Shown piece after piece: positions 44,764 through 55,423 of a stretch of 64,000 nt of DNA; the stretch's first letter is position 1; each line of letters opens with the position of its first letter. The notes beneath the pieces were generated by a model. It saw only the letters and a program-made list of their open reading frames with translations. It ran no database searches and was not told where the DNA came from. The translations under genes were made by a program, and so were the position numbers. The stretch comes from Phorcus lineatus (lineage: Eukaryota > Mollusca > Gastropoda > Trochida > Trochidae), in NCBI GenBank assembly GCA_921293015.1, contig OV121094.1:4640764-4704763 (forward strand). Reading direction: 5' to 3'.

Positions 44764-47700
44764 TCATTTCATCTTGCCTGCCACAAGATCGAGGAGAGTA
44801 TCAGACAGCTTGTTATGCTGGTTCCGAAATCTGTCGTCAGCTAGGAGAGAGCTGAGAAAATTAGCCCGAGCTAACCAATCAGGAGATCCGGAATCCACAC
44901 TAAAATCAACACTTGAATTCACACTTGAATCCGTTTTCGAAACAGCAGAACACACATATTCACCGCTTCTCATCCAGGCGGGCTGAATCCTTGCTCTGGT
45001 CGAGCGCCGTGGATGATGAGGCTGGTCATCTTGCTGCTCCTCTCTGTTGTCATCTTGGTCTTCACCACCACCTGTAGCCACAGATTCATCTTCATTCTGC
45101 TGATCGTCAGGACCAGCAGTACCAGTAGGCTCTTCCTCCTCCCTCTCCTCAGTGGGAGTCCCATCTCCTGCAACAGCTTCCATGGGCTCCTCATCAGTTG
45201 GCCGTTCTACTGACATCTCAGTAGACACTGATGGTACTGGGGGATGGGCGATCAGCACAACTGATTCTTCATCCGATGAATCCTGATTTGTGTCTTCTAC
45301 AATCTTTCTCTGTCTCGGTCGAGGCATAGGTGTTGGTAGTACTTGTCGCTGTCGTGGTTTAATGACTGGTAGTTCCTTGATGGGAAGCGATCCAACAGGA
45401 AGCAGGAGGTTCCTATGTAGCACTCTCTTCCGCCCTTCACCACTCTCCTTTCCTACTTGAAACACAGGAATAGATGGATTTGGCTGGCTGAGCACTACGT
45501 AAATGTCTTCCTCCCACTTGTCGGCAAGCTTATGTCTCCCATCAAAAGCCACTATTTTCACGAGCACACGGTCACCTTTCTCCAACATTGCTGCTCTGGC
45601 TCGCTTGTCATAGCTTGTCTTCTGCTTGTCTCTGGACCTCTCCGCTGCTGAGGAAGCTAAGTTGTAAGCATCTGAGAGCCGTTGTTTCAGGGATCTTGTG
45701 TACTCGGTCGTTGTTGTCTCTTTCCTCTCAATATCTAGACCAAAAGCTAGATCTATGGGAAGCCTTGGGTGACGTCCAAACATTAGGAAGAATGGTGACA
45801 CAGATGTTGATTCATGCTGGGTGCAATTGTAGGCGTGGACCAGTGGACCAACATGAGCCTTCCAATTCCTCTTCTCTGATGGATCCAAAGTGCCTAACAT
45901 GTCACAAAGGGTACGGTTAAACCGTTCCGTCATCCCATTTCCCATAGGGTGGTATGGTGTTGTCCTTGACTTTTCAATCCTGAGAAGTTGGCACAATTCT
46001 TGCATCAGTTTGCTGGTAAAGTTTGCTCCTTGGTCAGAATGAATTCGTCTTGGAAGACCGTAATGCACAACAAAGTTGTTGAAGAAGGTTTCTGCAGTTG
46101 TTTTTGCTGACATGTTCTTGGTGGGGTATGCCTGAGCATAACGAGTGAAATGGTCTGTCACCACCAACACATTCTCAATACCTCCTTTCGACGGTTCCAA
46201 GGATAAGAAGTCCATACAGATGAGTTCAAGAGGTTCTGAAGTCCTGATGTTGGAGAGTGGAGCTCTGATGTTAGTTGGAGTTTTCCTCCTCAAACAGCGA
46301 TCACAATTCTTAAGATGTTCATCCACGTCATTGGCCATCCCGGGCCAGTAGAACCTTTCTCTTAGAAGTGAATTTGTTCTGTCCCGTCCTGGATGTCCAA
46401 CGTTGTCATGGAGACTCCTTAACGCTGATCTCCGAACTGTTGAGGGTAAAACTAGTTGCTCTCTTGTAGCTCCATTGACTGTTGTGACTCTGTATAGAAC
46501 TCCTCGCTTGAGCTTAAGATGGTTGTAACTCTTCAAGAGTGTAGTCATATCCTGATCCTTCAGGTGCTTGGTCCTGTCTGGTCGCAAACCGTTCTGCAAG
46601 TGAGTGATGACCTCTGTCAGCAGTGGATCCTTTGCCTGCGCTCTTCTCCAATCTCTTGCGTTCTGTTCACACTTGTCGTCTGTAAGGTCAAAGTCTTCAT
46701 CTACAACATCTGCGGAGAGGCACAAACTTTCCACAAAGTTGCTTGCATGAACAGACTGGCATATGGCTGAGACAGATTCGATCCCGATCTGTTCCATGTC
46801 GTCTGTATCCTCTTTGACTGGCAGGCGAGAGAGAGCGTCTGCATCCATGTTGGCTTTTCCAGGGCGATACTTTATGGTAAAGTTATAGCTTGATAGCTCA
46901 GCTAGCCAACGATGTCCAGTAGCATCCAGTTTTGCTGTTGTCAAGACGTAGGTCAAGGGGTTGTTGTCAGTTACAACCACGAAGTCATTGCCCCACAAGT
47001 AGTCATGGAACTTCTCTGAGATAGCCCACTTCAGACACAAAAACTCAAGCTTATGTGCTGAGTAGTTTCTCTCAGATCGGCTCAACCCCTTACTTGCATA
47101 AGCTACGACTCGTGGCTGCCCTTCCTGTTCCTGGTAGAGAACTGCTCCAAGTCCGTGGCCACTGGCATCTGTATGGAGTTCAAAAGGTTTGGTGCAGTCA
47201 GCATATCCTAAAATAGGCGGCACAGAAAGACGTTGTTTGAGCTCCTTGAAAGCACAATCTTGCTTGTCTCCCCATGTCCAGTCAACTATCTTGGAATGTT
47301 TGTTCCTCTTTGAAGCAGACTTTGGCATCAACTCAGAAAGTGGCTTGGCGATTTTGGAGAAGTCCTTAATGAATTTTCTGTAATACCCAGCAAATCCTAG
47401 GAACTTCCGCACTTCCTCTGGGTTCGTTGGAGTTGGCCATTCTTGAACTTTGTTTATCTTGTCTGGATCCGCTTCAATTCCATTCTCAGAAACTATGTAG
47501 CCGACATATCTAACCTTCTTTCTGAAGAACTTGCACTTCTTTGTCGCAAGTTTTAGGCCACATTCTCTGATCCGTTGAAAAACTTGTTGCAGTCTGTCCA
47601 GGTGCTCCTCGTATGTTTTGGAAAAGATGATGACATCATCAAGGTATATTAAGCAAGTGTTGAGATGCAATCCTTCCAAGCACTGCTCCATGAGTCGTTG

Positions 47701-49124
47701 GTAAGTAGCTGGTGCATTAGAGAGTCCAAACGGCATCCTGTTGTACTCGTAGAAGCCGAGTGGTCCAACGGTGAATGCGGTACGTTGCTTATGTGTCTCT
47801 TCGATCTCTACCTGATGATAACCACTTTTCATGTCAAGCACACTGAAAAACTTATTTCCGCCGAGACAGTCAAGTAATTCCTCAATCCTTGGCAGTGCGT
47901 ATGAGTCTTTAATGGAACGCTGATTGAGGTCTCGAAAATCAACACACATGCGAAGGCGTCCATCCTTCTTCTTGACAAGTACAACGTTCGACGCCCAAGG
48001 GCTGTGAGATTTCCGTATGACGCCTGCAGATAACAAAGTCTGTAAATGGTTCCTTACTTCGTCATACATGGCTGGCGGGATTCTTCTATGTCGCTGTTTG
48101 AAAGGAACTTCATCCACAAGGTCTATCCTGTGACGCACAATGTTGCTGCAGCCAATATCATCATCATCTTTGGAGAAGATGTCGATGAACCTCTTGATGA
48201 CATCAAGTCCTTGATGGAGTTGTTCTTGACTGACATCAGCAACATCTATGTCCACTTGGTTGATTACATCATCCAACTTGTCAGCTTCTTCAATAGGTGG
48301 TTCAGGAATAGATACTTGCTGGATCTCACACACCAGTGCTCTTGGCGGAACAACAATAGTCCTAGTAGTGACATTTGAAACGTGCACATCAACTGCTGCT
48401 TGGTCCATGCAGTTATAGGTGATAATTGAGGGAGCAATATCAAGATCCTGAGGGAGATGAGAGTTAATGGTGGACTGAAGCAGAGCGCAGGTCACTGGCA
48501 ACTTGAAACTCTTGGTGACTTGTCCCTTGATGACCATGTTTGTATTCGGTGGAATAATCAAGTTCCTGTCGCTTAAGCTTCGAACCAATCCAAGGCAGTG
48601 TCCTCGCTTCTCCAGTTCTTTGTCCCTCAAGGTGATTGTCCTATAGGCAAGATACCATGGAGTATGCAGGTTAGCTTTCTGTAGGAATCTTGCTCCGTGT
48701 TCCTCCTTACAAAGATCCAAAAAGAAGCGCAGCACGTTGGTTCCAAGTAAAGCTGGTACCTTGGCATTGTATCGGGTGTCCGGGACAATGAGCATTAGAC
48801 AAGAAACATCATCACCTGACATGCCACCTCCAACGATGCTAATATTCACTCTTACATATCCTAAGTATGGAAGCTGCTCTCCTCCGGCGCACTCGATGTC
48901 CAAGATGTTTCCTATAGGCTCAAGTGTTATAGCACTGAAGTTATTCCGGTAGAAACTCTCAGACATGATTGATACTGTTGCTCCGGTGTCCAGAAGTGCA
49001 GGTACTGGTAGACCTTCGATCCCTATAGTCACTTCAGTAGAATCACCTACCAGTCCATCTGGCACTAATCCGTTATTGGGGCGTGTCTGGTAGCCTAAGG
49101 GTAGCCCCTTACCGAAGGCCTGTC
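44764..49124 (-). CDS. pol: Pol polyprotein of the gypsy-type element
   Basis: At least 1433 codons without a stop (from 49065), and the frame is open back to the gag shift site. Domains in order: aspartic protease with ALLDTGATVSIM; RT with YALPRIEELLDCLGG, SVLDMKSGYHQVEI, MPFGLSNAPATYQRLM and the catalytic YLDD; RNase H with HTDASGHGLGAVL and VVTDNNPLTY; integrase with the HHCC zinc region (GHPGRDRTN, CDRC), the catalytic Asp in ICMDFL, IHSDQGANFTS and the Glu in NGMTERFNRTL. A GDRVLVK / VLHRNLLLPVG module follows, then an acidic Glu/Asp-rich tail. All catalytic residues are present. It is most likely made as Gag-Pol by frameshifting. Confidence 0.96.
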
Positions 49125-50492
49125 CTAGTTTAAAGGCCGCTTTAGGTGATCAAGTCGAACTCGGCATCCGACAGCGATGTGTCCTGGGTATCCACATCTC
49201 CAACACCTTACAGGCTCTCTCTCCTGTGGTCCTGGTCCTTCCTGAGGAATAGCAGGGAATGGAACCTGTGACAGAGTAGCAGGCTGGTGCTGAGACTGTA
49301 GTGGTGCTGGCGGATAGTATGGCAGTGACATCTGAGGTGGAGCTTGAGGATATGGTGGTTGAGTTGGAGCTTGAAAAGATAACTGACTCTGATGTGGAGG
49401 TCCATTGGGCTTGCCCTGATGCTTTCGTCCTCTTCTCCCATGCTGTCCAGATGGCTGAGAGGATGAAGGCTGGTGCAGGAGAACTTGGGCTGATTGTCGA
49501 TCACGAAGTTCCGCAAGCTCACTCTTGATCTCCATCATCATTGTCTTGAGATCCAACACTTCTTCCTTGGTAACTGGCTCTGGATCCTGCGCAGAAACCA
49601 TCTTTACTGTTGCAGCCTTCTTCATGGCTGTGCTTGAAGGTGATTTCTCCCGTCGCATGTCAAACTCAACCTCTCTCAGACATAACCTAAGCTCATCGAA
49701 GTTGGAAATGGTCTCATACTTATGGGCGGCGAGGCTCTTCAATCCAGGTTTGATTCCATCCCACAACTTGCTCCTGAGCATCTCATCCTGTTCCTGTGGG
49801 GGAATTGAGCGCTGCATGGTTACCTGGTACATGTAGTTTTCAAGGCGACACGCCCATGCAGAGACATCTTCGTGGTCCTCCTGTCTTGCCCCATAGAACT
49901 GTGACATGAGTGTCTCCCTCCTACGAAGAGTTCCGAAAGCACTCCTTAGCTTGCTCATGATGTCCTGGATAGTAGCCTTGTGTCCAAGCTTCATTGCACA
50001 GAGTGCCGCCTCACCCTTCAATGACTTCCTGATAGACTGTAAAAGAACGTCCTCGCTGTAAGATCTTGACTGAAGCAAGCAATCAACCTCATACTTCCAT
50101 AGGTCATAGCGTGTGTCCTTTCCAGTTTCGCCGCTGAAGAAGGGAAGCTTAGGGAAGTGATGAAGTGTTGAAGCAGTCATCTGTGTGGGAGGCGTAGTAA
50201 CTGTCTTCTCCTGAGCTGCACTAGGACGAGAAGATTCTATCTTTTGGGTTGCAGACTCATTCAGCTGTGAGACTTCATCCTGAATCTCAGTCTTCACGAG
50301 CGGTCCCTCAGATTTAGCAACACCAGATATCCATCCCTTCAAGTCCTCTGTAGTTTCAGCTTCAGGGCTCAATCCCATCTTTGCAAACACAGTTAGCAAT
50401 CTCTTTACCTCCTCTTCATCAAGATTCATTGTGGGATGTTGTGATTCACACAAAAAACACAATAAACTAATCCAAAAACAGGAGCAACACAA
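49125..50492 (-). CDS. gag: Gag of the gypsy-type element
   Basis: 455 codons. An N-terminal region with a Glu-rich helix-like start is followed by a capsid-type segment (FPKLPFFSGETGKDTRYDLW, then LKGEAALCAM and WDGIKPGLKSLAA). A Gln/Pro-rich linker precedes one CCHC zinc knuckle (CWRCGYPGHIAVGC) near the C-terminus. It packages element RNA. The more internal ATG at KxMNLDEEE is also possible because MNLDEEEVKRLL starts the conserved part. The last codons (CCT TTA AAC) form a shift site before the stop. Confidence 0.93.
   Translation of the reverse strand: MCCSCFWISLLCFLCESQHPTMNLDEEEVKRLLTVFAKMGLSPEAETTEDLKGWISGVAKSEGPLVKTEIQDEVSQLNESATQKIESSRPSAAQEKTVTTPPTQMTASTLHHFPKLPFFSGETGKDTRYDLWKYEVDCLLQSRSYSEDVLLQSIRKSLKGEAALCAMKLGHKATIQDIMSKLRSAFGTLRRRETLMSQFYGARQEDHEDVSAWACRLENYMYQVTMQRSIPPQEQDEMLRSKLWDGIKPGLKSLAAHKYETISNFDELRLCLREVEFDMRREKSPSSTAMKKAATVKMVSAQDPEPVTKEEVLDLKTMMMEIKSELAELRDRQSAQVLLHQPSSSQPSGQHGRRGRKHQGKPNGPPHQSQLSFQAPTQPPYPQAPPQMSLPYYPPAPLQSQHQPATLSQVPFPAIPQEGPGPQEREPVRCWRCGYPGHIAVGCRVRLDHLKRPLN
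49128..49134 (-). promoter_or_regulatory. Probable -1 frameshift heptamer T TTA AAC at the gag stop
   Basis: On the minus strand the gag codons end TTA AAC TAG; with the preceding T they give TTTAAAC, a classical X XXY YYZ slippery heptamer. Pol lies in the -1 frame and is open from this point. Downstream CCTT-CGGT-AAGG could form a small hairpin 9 nt after the heptamer, overlapping an alternative AAGGG-GCTA-CCCTT hairpin. Confidence 0.75.
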
Positions 50493-52420
50493 TCACAAAT
50501 CCTGGCGACTTGAATCCTTGAAAGTTAAACAATCACTGATAGACACAATCACTAGTGAAATCACATGGTGGCACTTCTTTGTGTGGATTGATGAACAAAT
50601 AAACAATGTGAAATGACGTGCAATGGCAAATATAAAGAGGGAAACAATTTAATTAACAGTGGTTAGTAGAATAATGGAAAGAAAATATTTCGCAAGTGCA
50701 ATATGATAAACTGTATTGTAACTATCAACGGTATAGAATTTACAACAAAAGAACAGTATCACAAGTGAATGGAGCACGGTACAAGATTAGTTTATAATAA
50801 ATAAGGAGCAATTTATAATCAAATGAAACACAACACCTTAAATGTGCAAGTGGTGAAGCTATGGCATGTTTGCAACACAAAAGCAAAAACAAAGAACAAA
50901 GATAAGACAAAAATGGGTAGTAATAAGCAAAGCAATGAGATATATATGCGAGTTAGGACAAGATTCCACCTGAAACTCAAAGGGTAATATGTAACTGTGG
51001 TGGCAATTTAGGGCATGGTTGTTCTGAAACACAAAGGGATATGTGTAACTGTTGGGATATTTTAGGGCAAATTAACACTGAAACACAAAGGGGATTTATG
51101 AGATTAAATGACTATATGTATTTTATATATATATATATATGTATGTGTATTGGGATTGTAACTGCAAAATAACTAAGCTAAAGGTTAAATATATCTGAGA
51201 ATACACTAAATATTTACCACAATAAACAAAAGAATACCTCAATCAAAGTAACCTAAGTTAAGCTACAAAAATATATTTACCAAGATAAATTTCCCACAGT
51301 TAATCAATCTAAACACACAAACCCAAGTATATTAACCTAAGTTCCTAAACCCAAGAAAGAACAAAGGAAAGAAGTAAAGGGAAAAGAAAGAGCTAAGGCA
51401 TGGTAACTAATAGAGGAAGAATGTAAGTGCAGTGCAGTATATATTGCAAAGAAGTCGGTCGTAAGGCAGTCAATTAATTGAAGACTCACATATTAAATTT
51501 TATTTAAACCTATCTAAAATTTACTTATTGTGAATAAGCAGGAAAGCAGAGTATAGAATATTCAAACACACAAACTCACATGATTACATTCAAACAAAAT
51601 GTGTATATAAGTAATTAACCAATTAACACACCAATAAAACAATTGACCACTTAATTAACCAATTAACAAATTAATTAACCAATTAACAAATTAATTAACC
51701 AATTAACAAATTAATTAACCAATATATCAATCAATAAACTAACTAATAAACTAACTAATTAATCTAAACGTAAGTTAATCTGACTACAGTAAGTAAGATT
51801 AACCTAAATGTAGATTCTGAGATTGTAGGCCTACATGATATAAACAAACACTAAGCTAATTACAAATTGATTCGACGATGATCACCAAAATGTAAACAAA
51901 TCAAACTATGAACAAATTTAAAGTTACATGATAAATTGCAAACAATTAGAAATTGCAAAGTTTAAGCAATGCAGAAAAAGTAATGAATAAATACCAAATA
52001 ATTACATGTTAAATAGCTGCAGCAAAATAATAACAAACTTTAGAAATAAACTAAGCCGGCAATATGAGATGATAGTCAAATAATTAAACTATCAGTGAAG
52101 AATTACAAAATTACAAGTTATATAGTCTTTGAACAGATAATAATGTCAATGTCATATCAATCACACGGCAACATACATATCAAAAACACAAAGGGTAAAT
52201 ACCGTGATAGTGTCCAAGAATCCAAAGTCACATCCTAAATCACAAAACACATCCAAGAATGTCACAATATATCCAAGGTCAAAGGCACAAGGCAAGAAGG
52301 TCACAAGGTCACAAGGTCTCAAGGTCACTGACGATCGGGAACATCCATGTCCATGATGGGTAAGGCCAAGATCTCAATCCAACGTGGTTGATCAGCAAAT
52401 CCTCACTGGGGGCTCCATTC
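50493..52420 (-). other. 1.9 kb leader of the gypsy-type element
   Basis: No frame of note. It includes a 20 bp tandem repeat (TTAATTAACCAATTAACAAA, 51651-51722) and a threefold repeat around TGAAACACAAAGGG at about 50970-51080. The leader is long for such elements. Confidence 0.6.
52395..52418 (-). other. Candidate primer binding site
   Basis: Directly after the 5' LTR the minus strand reads GAA and then TGGAGCCCCCAGTGAGG. A TGG at this position is the usual complement of a tRNA 3' CCA. The tRNA is not assigned. Confidence 0.55.
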
Positions 52421-53760
52421 TGTAACCGGGTCTTATCGGGCCATAAGGAACAACCAACAAGGGGTCACGGGTTGTGAGGTTTATTCGCTCGTGCTAAGCT
52501 AGCACCATATGGATGTAAGACACCCTGCAAATCACAATTGTATACAATATAAATTCCATCACAACATTGCATAAACATACATAAAATATATATAACACAC
52601 TCATCAAACCATCATTACACAATACATTGTATTATGTAATTAAACGCAACATATAGACATACTTTGTGATAATTGATACAAAACCAATTACATAATGTGA
52701 AAAATAGATAACTTCCATAATAGGTGCTTCATGTGGCACATACCAACCAAGGGAGGTAATTCATGAGCTTCATTTCACAATGCATATTGAGAAATATTGA
52801 ATTACAACATACACGCTCATGATTTTAACATTAACTAATCATCACATTGTGATTATTGTTATCAACCACATGAACATAACATTATGCCCGTTTATGCATA
52901 ATTGAAAATATATACAATGCATGTAAATATAAAATATTTAAATAGCATACCCTGAATGTGGTTCCGGGGTGTTAGTCCATAACCACCGAACGGCCGAATG
53001 TCATCATGATGTCCTAAATATAATAATAGAACCATATACTAAATGATCTACTTGCTTAAATATGATAAGATAACATGCAACGTACCATACCTGACGTTAT
53101 CATGAAAGAATTATTCACACTTCTAAAATAATTAGATACTTTCACACTACTCATTCCACACTTGCTCAGAATACATTCATTCAAAGAGAAGAAAGAAATA
53201 AAAGATTGCTTTAGCTTAAAATATAGTAAATGAAGTAGATTAATTACTTCTAGAAAGTAATTCAAAATGGCGGCTATACCATTACCATTAACAATACCAA
53301 GTTTAGTTTTACAAAGGTAATAAGATATGAGATTCATGTAATTTAATAGAAATACTTTACACTATCCTAAAGGCTACATTTAAGCTTATGATTACAATAA
53401 TTACTAACCTTAGTAAATGATATCTTATCTTGAAATGGTCAGTCTGTCTTCTTGCTGTGCTCAGTGCAGTGAGAGATATGTGTGCAAAATGGAAGAACAT
53501 TGACTGATTCAAATCAGCCAATGAGAGTACAGATTGGGTTAATTGACAGAAATAGATTATAGTAAAATGACATAACCCAAACTCCCTTCTAATAACAGAT
53601 GGACTGACCCAATGCACAAGCAACTTAACCAAAAGGTACTACTTCCCAAACAACTGGAAACTAATAACTTGCAACTTAAAAGATATGAATAAAAACAGAA
53701 AGACTTGAAAAGAATTACAACTTTATTATAAAATATACATATATACAACTGCCTGCCACA
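52421..53760 (-). repeat. 5' LTR of the gypsy-type element
   Basis: On the minus strand it begins TGTGGCAGGCAG and ends CCCGGTTACA. It should contain the promoter. Confidence 0.95.
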
Positions 53761-54620
53761 TTATAATATATTCTAGTCTATATTGCTAAATTGTAGGGTG
53801 AGCACCAGATGCGTCAAAAATGCATTTCGGAATTTTATTAACTCCAATAATATTTAAAATTCTGTAGTAAAAATATGTGTTTGAAATTGATAGTGACGTA
53901 GCCCATTCTTGTGTGTAAATAAATCAGTCTCTGTGTAACTTTATTAACAAAATTAGATGGAAATAAACATTTTGACTCAAATATATTTATATCCCCATAT
54001 CCAATGTATCCCAAATGTTTGATACCTCTTTAGTCTTTCCTCTCTTATCATTCAAACTCATCATATCGTAACATTGCCGTGGATATCAATAAGAAGGCAT
54101 ATTGAAAAGACGCATCCAAATAGTTTATCATTCTTGCTTCGGGCAAAATATCAATCGGGAATCTTCCGAAAATACTACATTGCTAGGGGTGTTTGCCCTT
54201 CACGCCAAGATGGTTTTCTTTTACAAGCAAACAATAATTTAATCAACACACCTCATCAATACATTAAAATCGAAAATATTTTCGAGTCAAATATTTTGAA
54301 AAATGATTTGTGATGAATATCAACAGGTTAATCAATACTTTTATGAACACCAATTGGTACTTTTTTGACCAGAGTGTAACAATATTTTGCATGCTCTAAG
54401 AATGAAATGCCAGTAAACTCCAAGATATTTATATGCCTTCGTGAGGCTGACCTTTATGACATAACCTTCCCTTTTTAGAGAGCTTACCTCGGTTTTTTGA
54501 GTGATATAACTTTAGTTTTCTCCATATTGATAGTTAACCCTGCAACATCACAAGAACGTTCTAATTCAGTTATAAGTCGCTGAAGTCCGACAATACATTA
54601 GTACCAAATTTGCACCATAG
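53761..54620 (-). pseudogene. RT and connector remnant of the non-LTR element split by the gypsy insertion
   Basis: Reading minus from about 54600: LQRLITELERSCDVAGLTIN then MEKTKV, which is RT palm/thumb sequence just after the catalytic loop. Farther on, MPSY.YPRQCYDMMSLNDKRGKT matches the connector of the same family, and NLAI then YYN leads into the part continued at 43393. Many stops and shifts show it is old. The plus-strand frame at 54074-54313 is a shadow. Confidence 0.65.
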
Positions 54621-54822
54621 TCCTGTGGCCTTTAAGTATTGAATAAAACTACCTGATATGAGGGATTTTCAGTTAATACCTTGGCATCTAATGACTTGAC
54701 GATAATCGTATCGGGTGATAGATCAATATATTCATCGATATGTGTTGGTGGGTGATTATTGGTCTCTTTATAACGACAATAAATTTTCATGAATGAAGAA
54801 TTGGCTGTACCAATATACAGAG

Positions 54823-54962
54823 ATTATTACAGTCGGAAGCGTTCCATATGACTTTTACGAAACGAGTGTGAATTTTCGTATTTTCCGAGCGAGATCGAGG
54901 GTTATACACAAATTCGCACGAGTTTCGTAAAAGTCATATGATATAGTTCCGAGGGTAATAAT
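54823..54962. mobile_element. Hairpin MITE with GC-richer loop
   Basis: CATATGACTTTTACGAAAC near 54847 is matched inverted by GTTTCGTAAAAGTCATATG near 54922. Outer arms TCGGAA and TTCCGA extend the pairing. The loop reads TTTCCGAGCGAGATCGAGG. Confidence 0.8.
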
Positions 54963-55081
54963 TTCTTTATGTCCGATTCTATTCCATTTAAACGCATTGC
55001 AATATTCAGAAAATGGACTGCTTTCCTTGCGAAGCCCCACTATAGTGACGTCATGAACGAACAATAGTTTTATGAAGTCAC

Positions 55082-55206
55082 AGACGACAAAAAACGGTAA
55101 CTCAAGCTAAAACAATCGTAACTAGGCAAAAGTGATATGTAAGTGATGATGTGACAAAATACGGTAACTCAAGCTAAAACAATCGTTGCTAGGCAAAAGT
55201 GATATG
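55082..55206. repeat. Two-copy tandem duplication of about 63 bp
   Basis: GGTAACTCAAGCTAAAACAA and GCTAGGCAAAAGTGATATGT (with one change) appear in both copies. Confidence 0.88.
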
Positions 55207-55316
55207 TACACATGTGCTCATATTGAAAATATGACACCACTTAATATGATTGACCATGTTGATAATAAGATGGTTAACGCAACAATGATTTGTGATAACT
55301 TGGCTCAGTTGGGTCT

Positions 55317-55423
55317 TCACACATCGTACACTTTTGGTTCGGTTTGATCTGGGCCACTAGACAGAAGATAACTGGACGATCCACTTCCGGTTTCCGTGGC
55401 CAAGGTCGGGAAACGGGCGTCAA
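55317..55423 (-). CDS. Receptor B alternative last exon 3
   Basis: 107 nt, phase 1, acceptor TTTTATTTCAG, 34 residues (TETGSGSSSYLLSSGPDQ) ending PKVYDV and TGA. It is unrelated in sequence to the other two; the C-terminal YDV could suit a PDZ domain (inference). Confidence 0.65.

Larger units (their letters stand above)
43394..53760 (-). mobile_element. Complete Ty3/gypsy-type LTR retrotransposon
   Basis: 10,367 bp bounded by two 1340 bp LTRs (TG...CA) in direct orientation with no difference seen between them. TTAT is duplicated at 43390-43393 and 53761-53764. Both gag and pol are open. Order on the minus strand: 5' LTR, 1.9 kb leader, gag, pol (protease, RT, RNase H, integrase), 3' LTR. 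A short purine stretch (GCGGGGAAG) precedes the 3' LTR. Identical LTRs and open frames point to a recent insertion that may still be mobile. No envelope-type frame is present. Confidence 0.97.

Noticed and set aside
44753..49522. Numerous plus- and minus-strand frames over the pol and gag region
   Set aside because: Shadows of the gag and pol genes in other frames.
54074..54313. 79-codon plus frame beginning MPWISIRRHIEKTHP
   Set aside because: The minus strand here carries decayed non-LTR ORF2 connector sequence (YPRQCYDMM), so the plus frame is a shadow.
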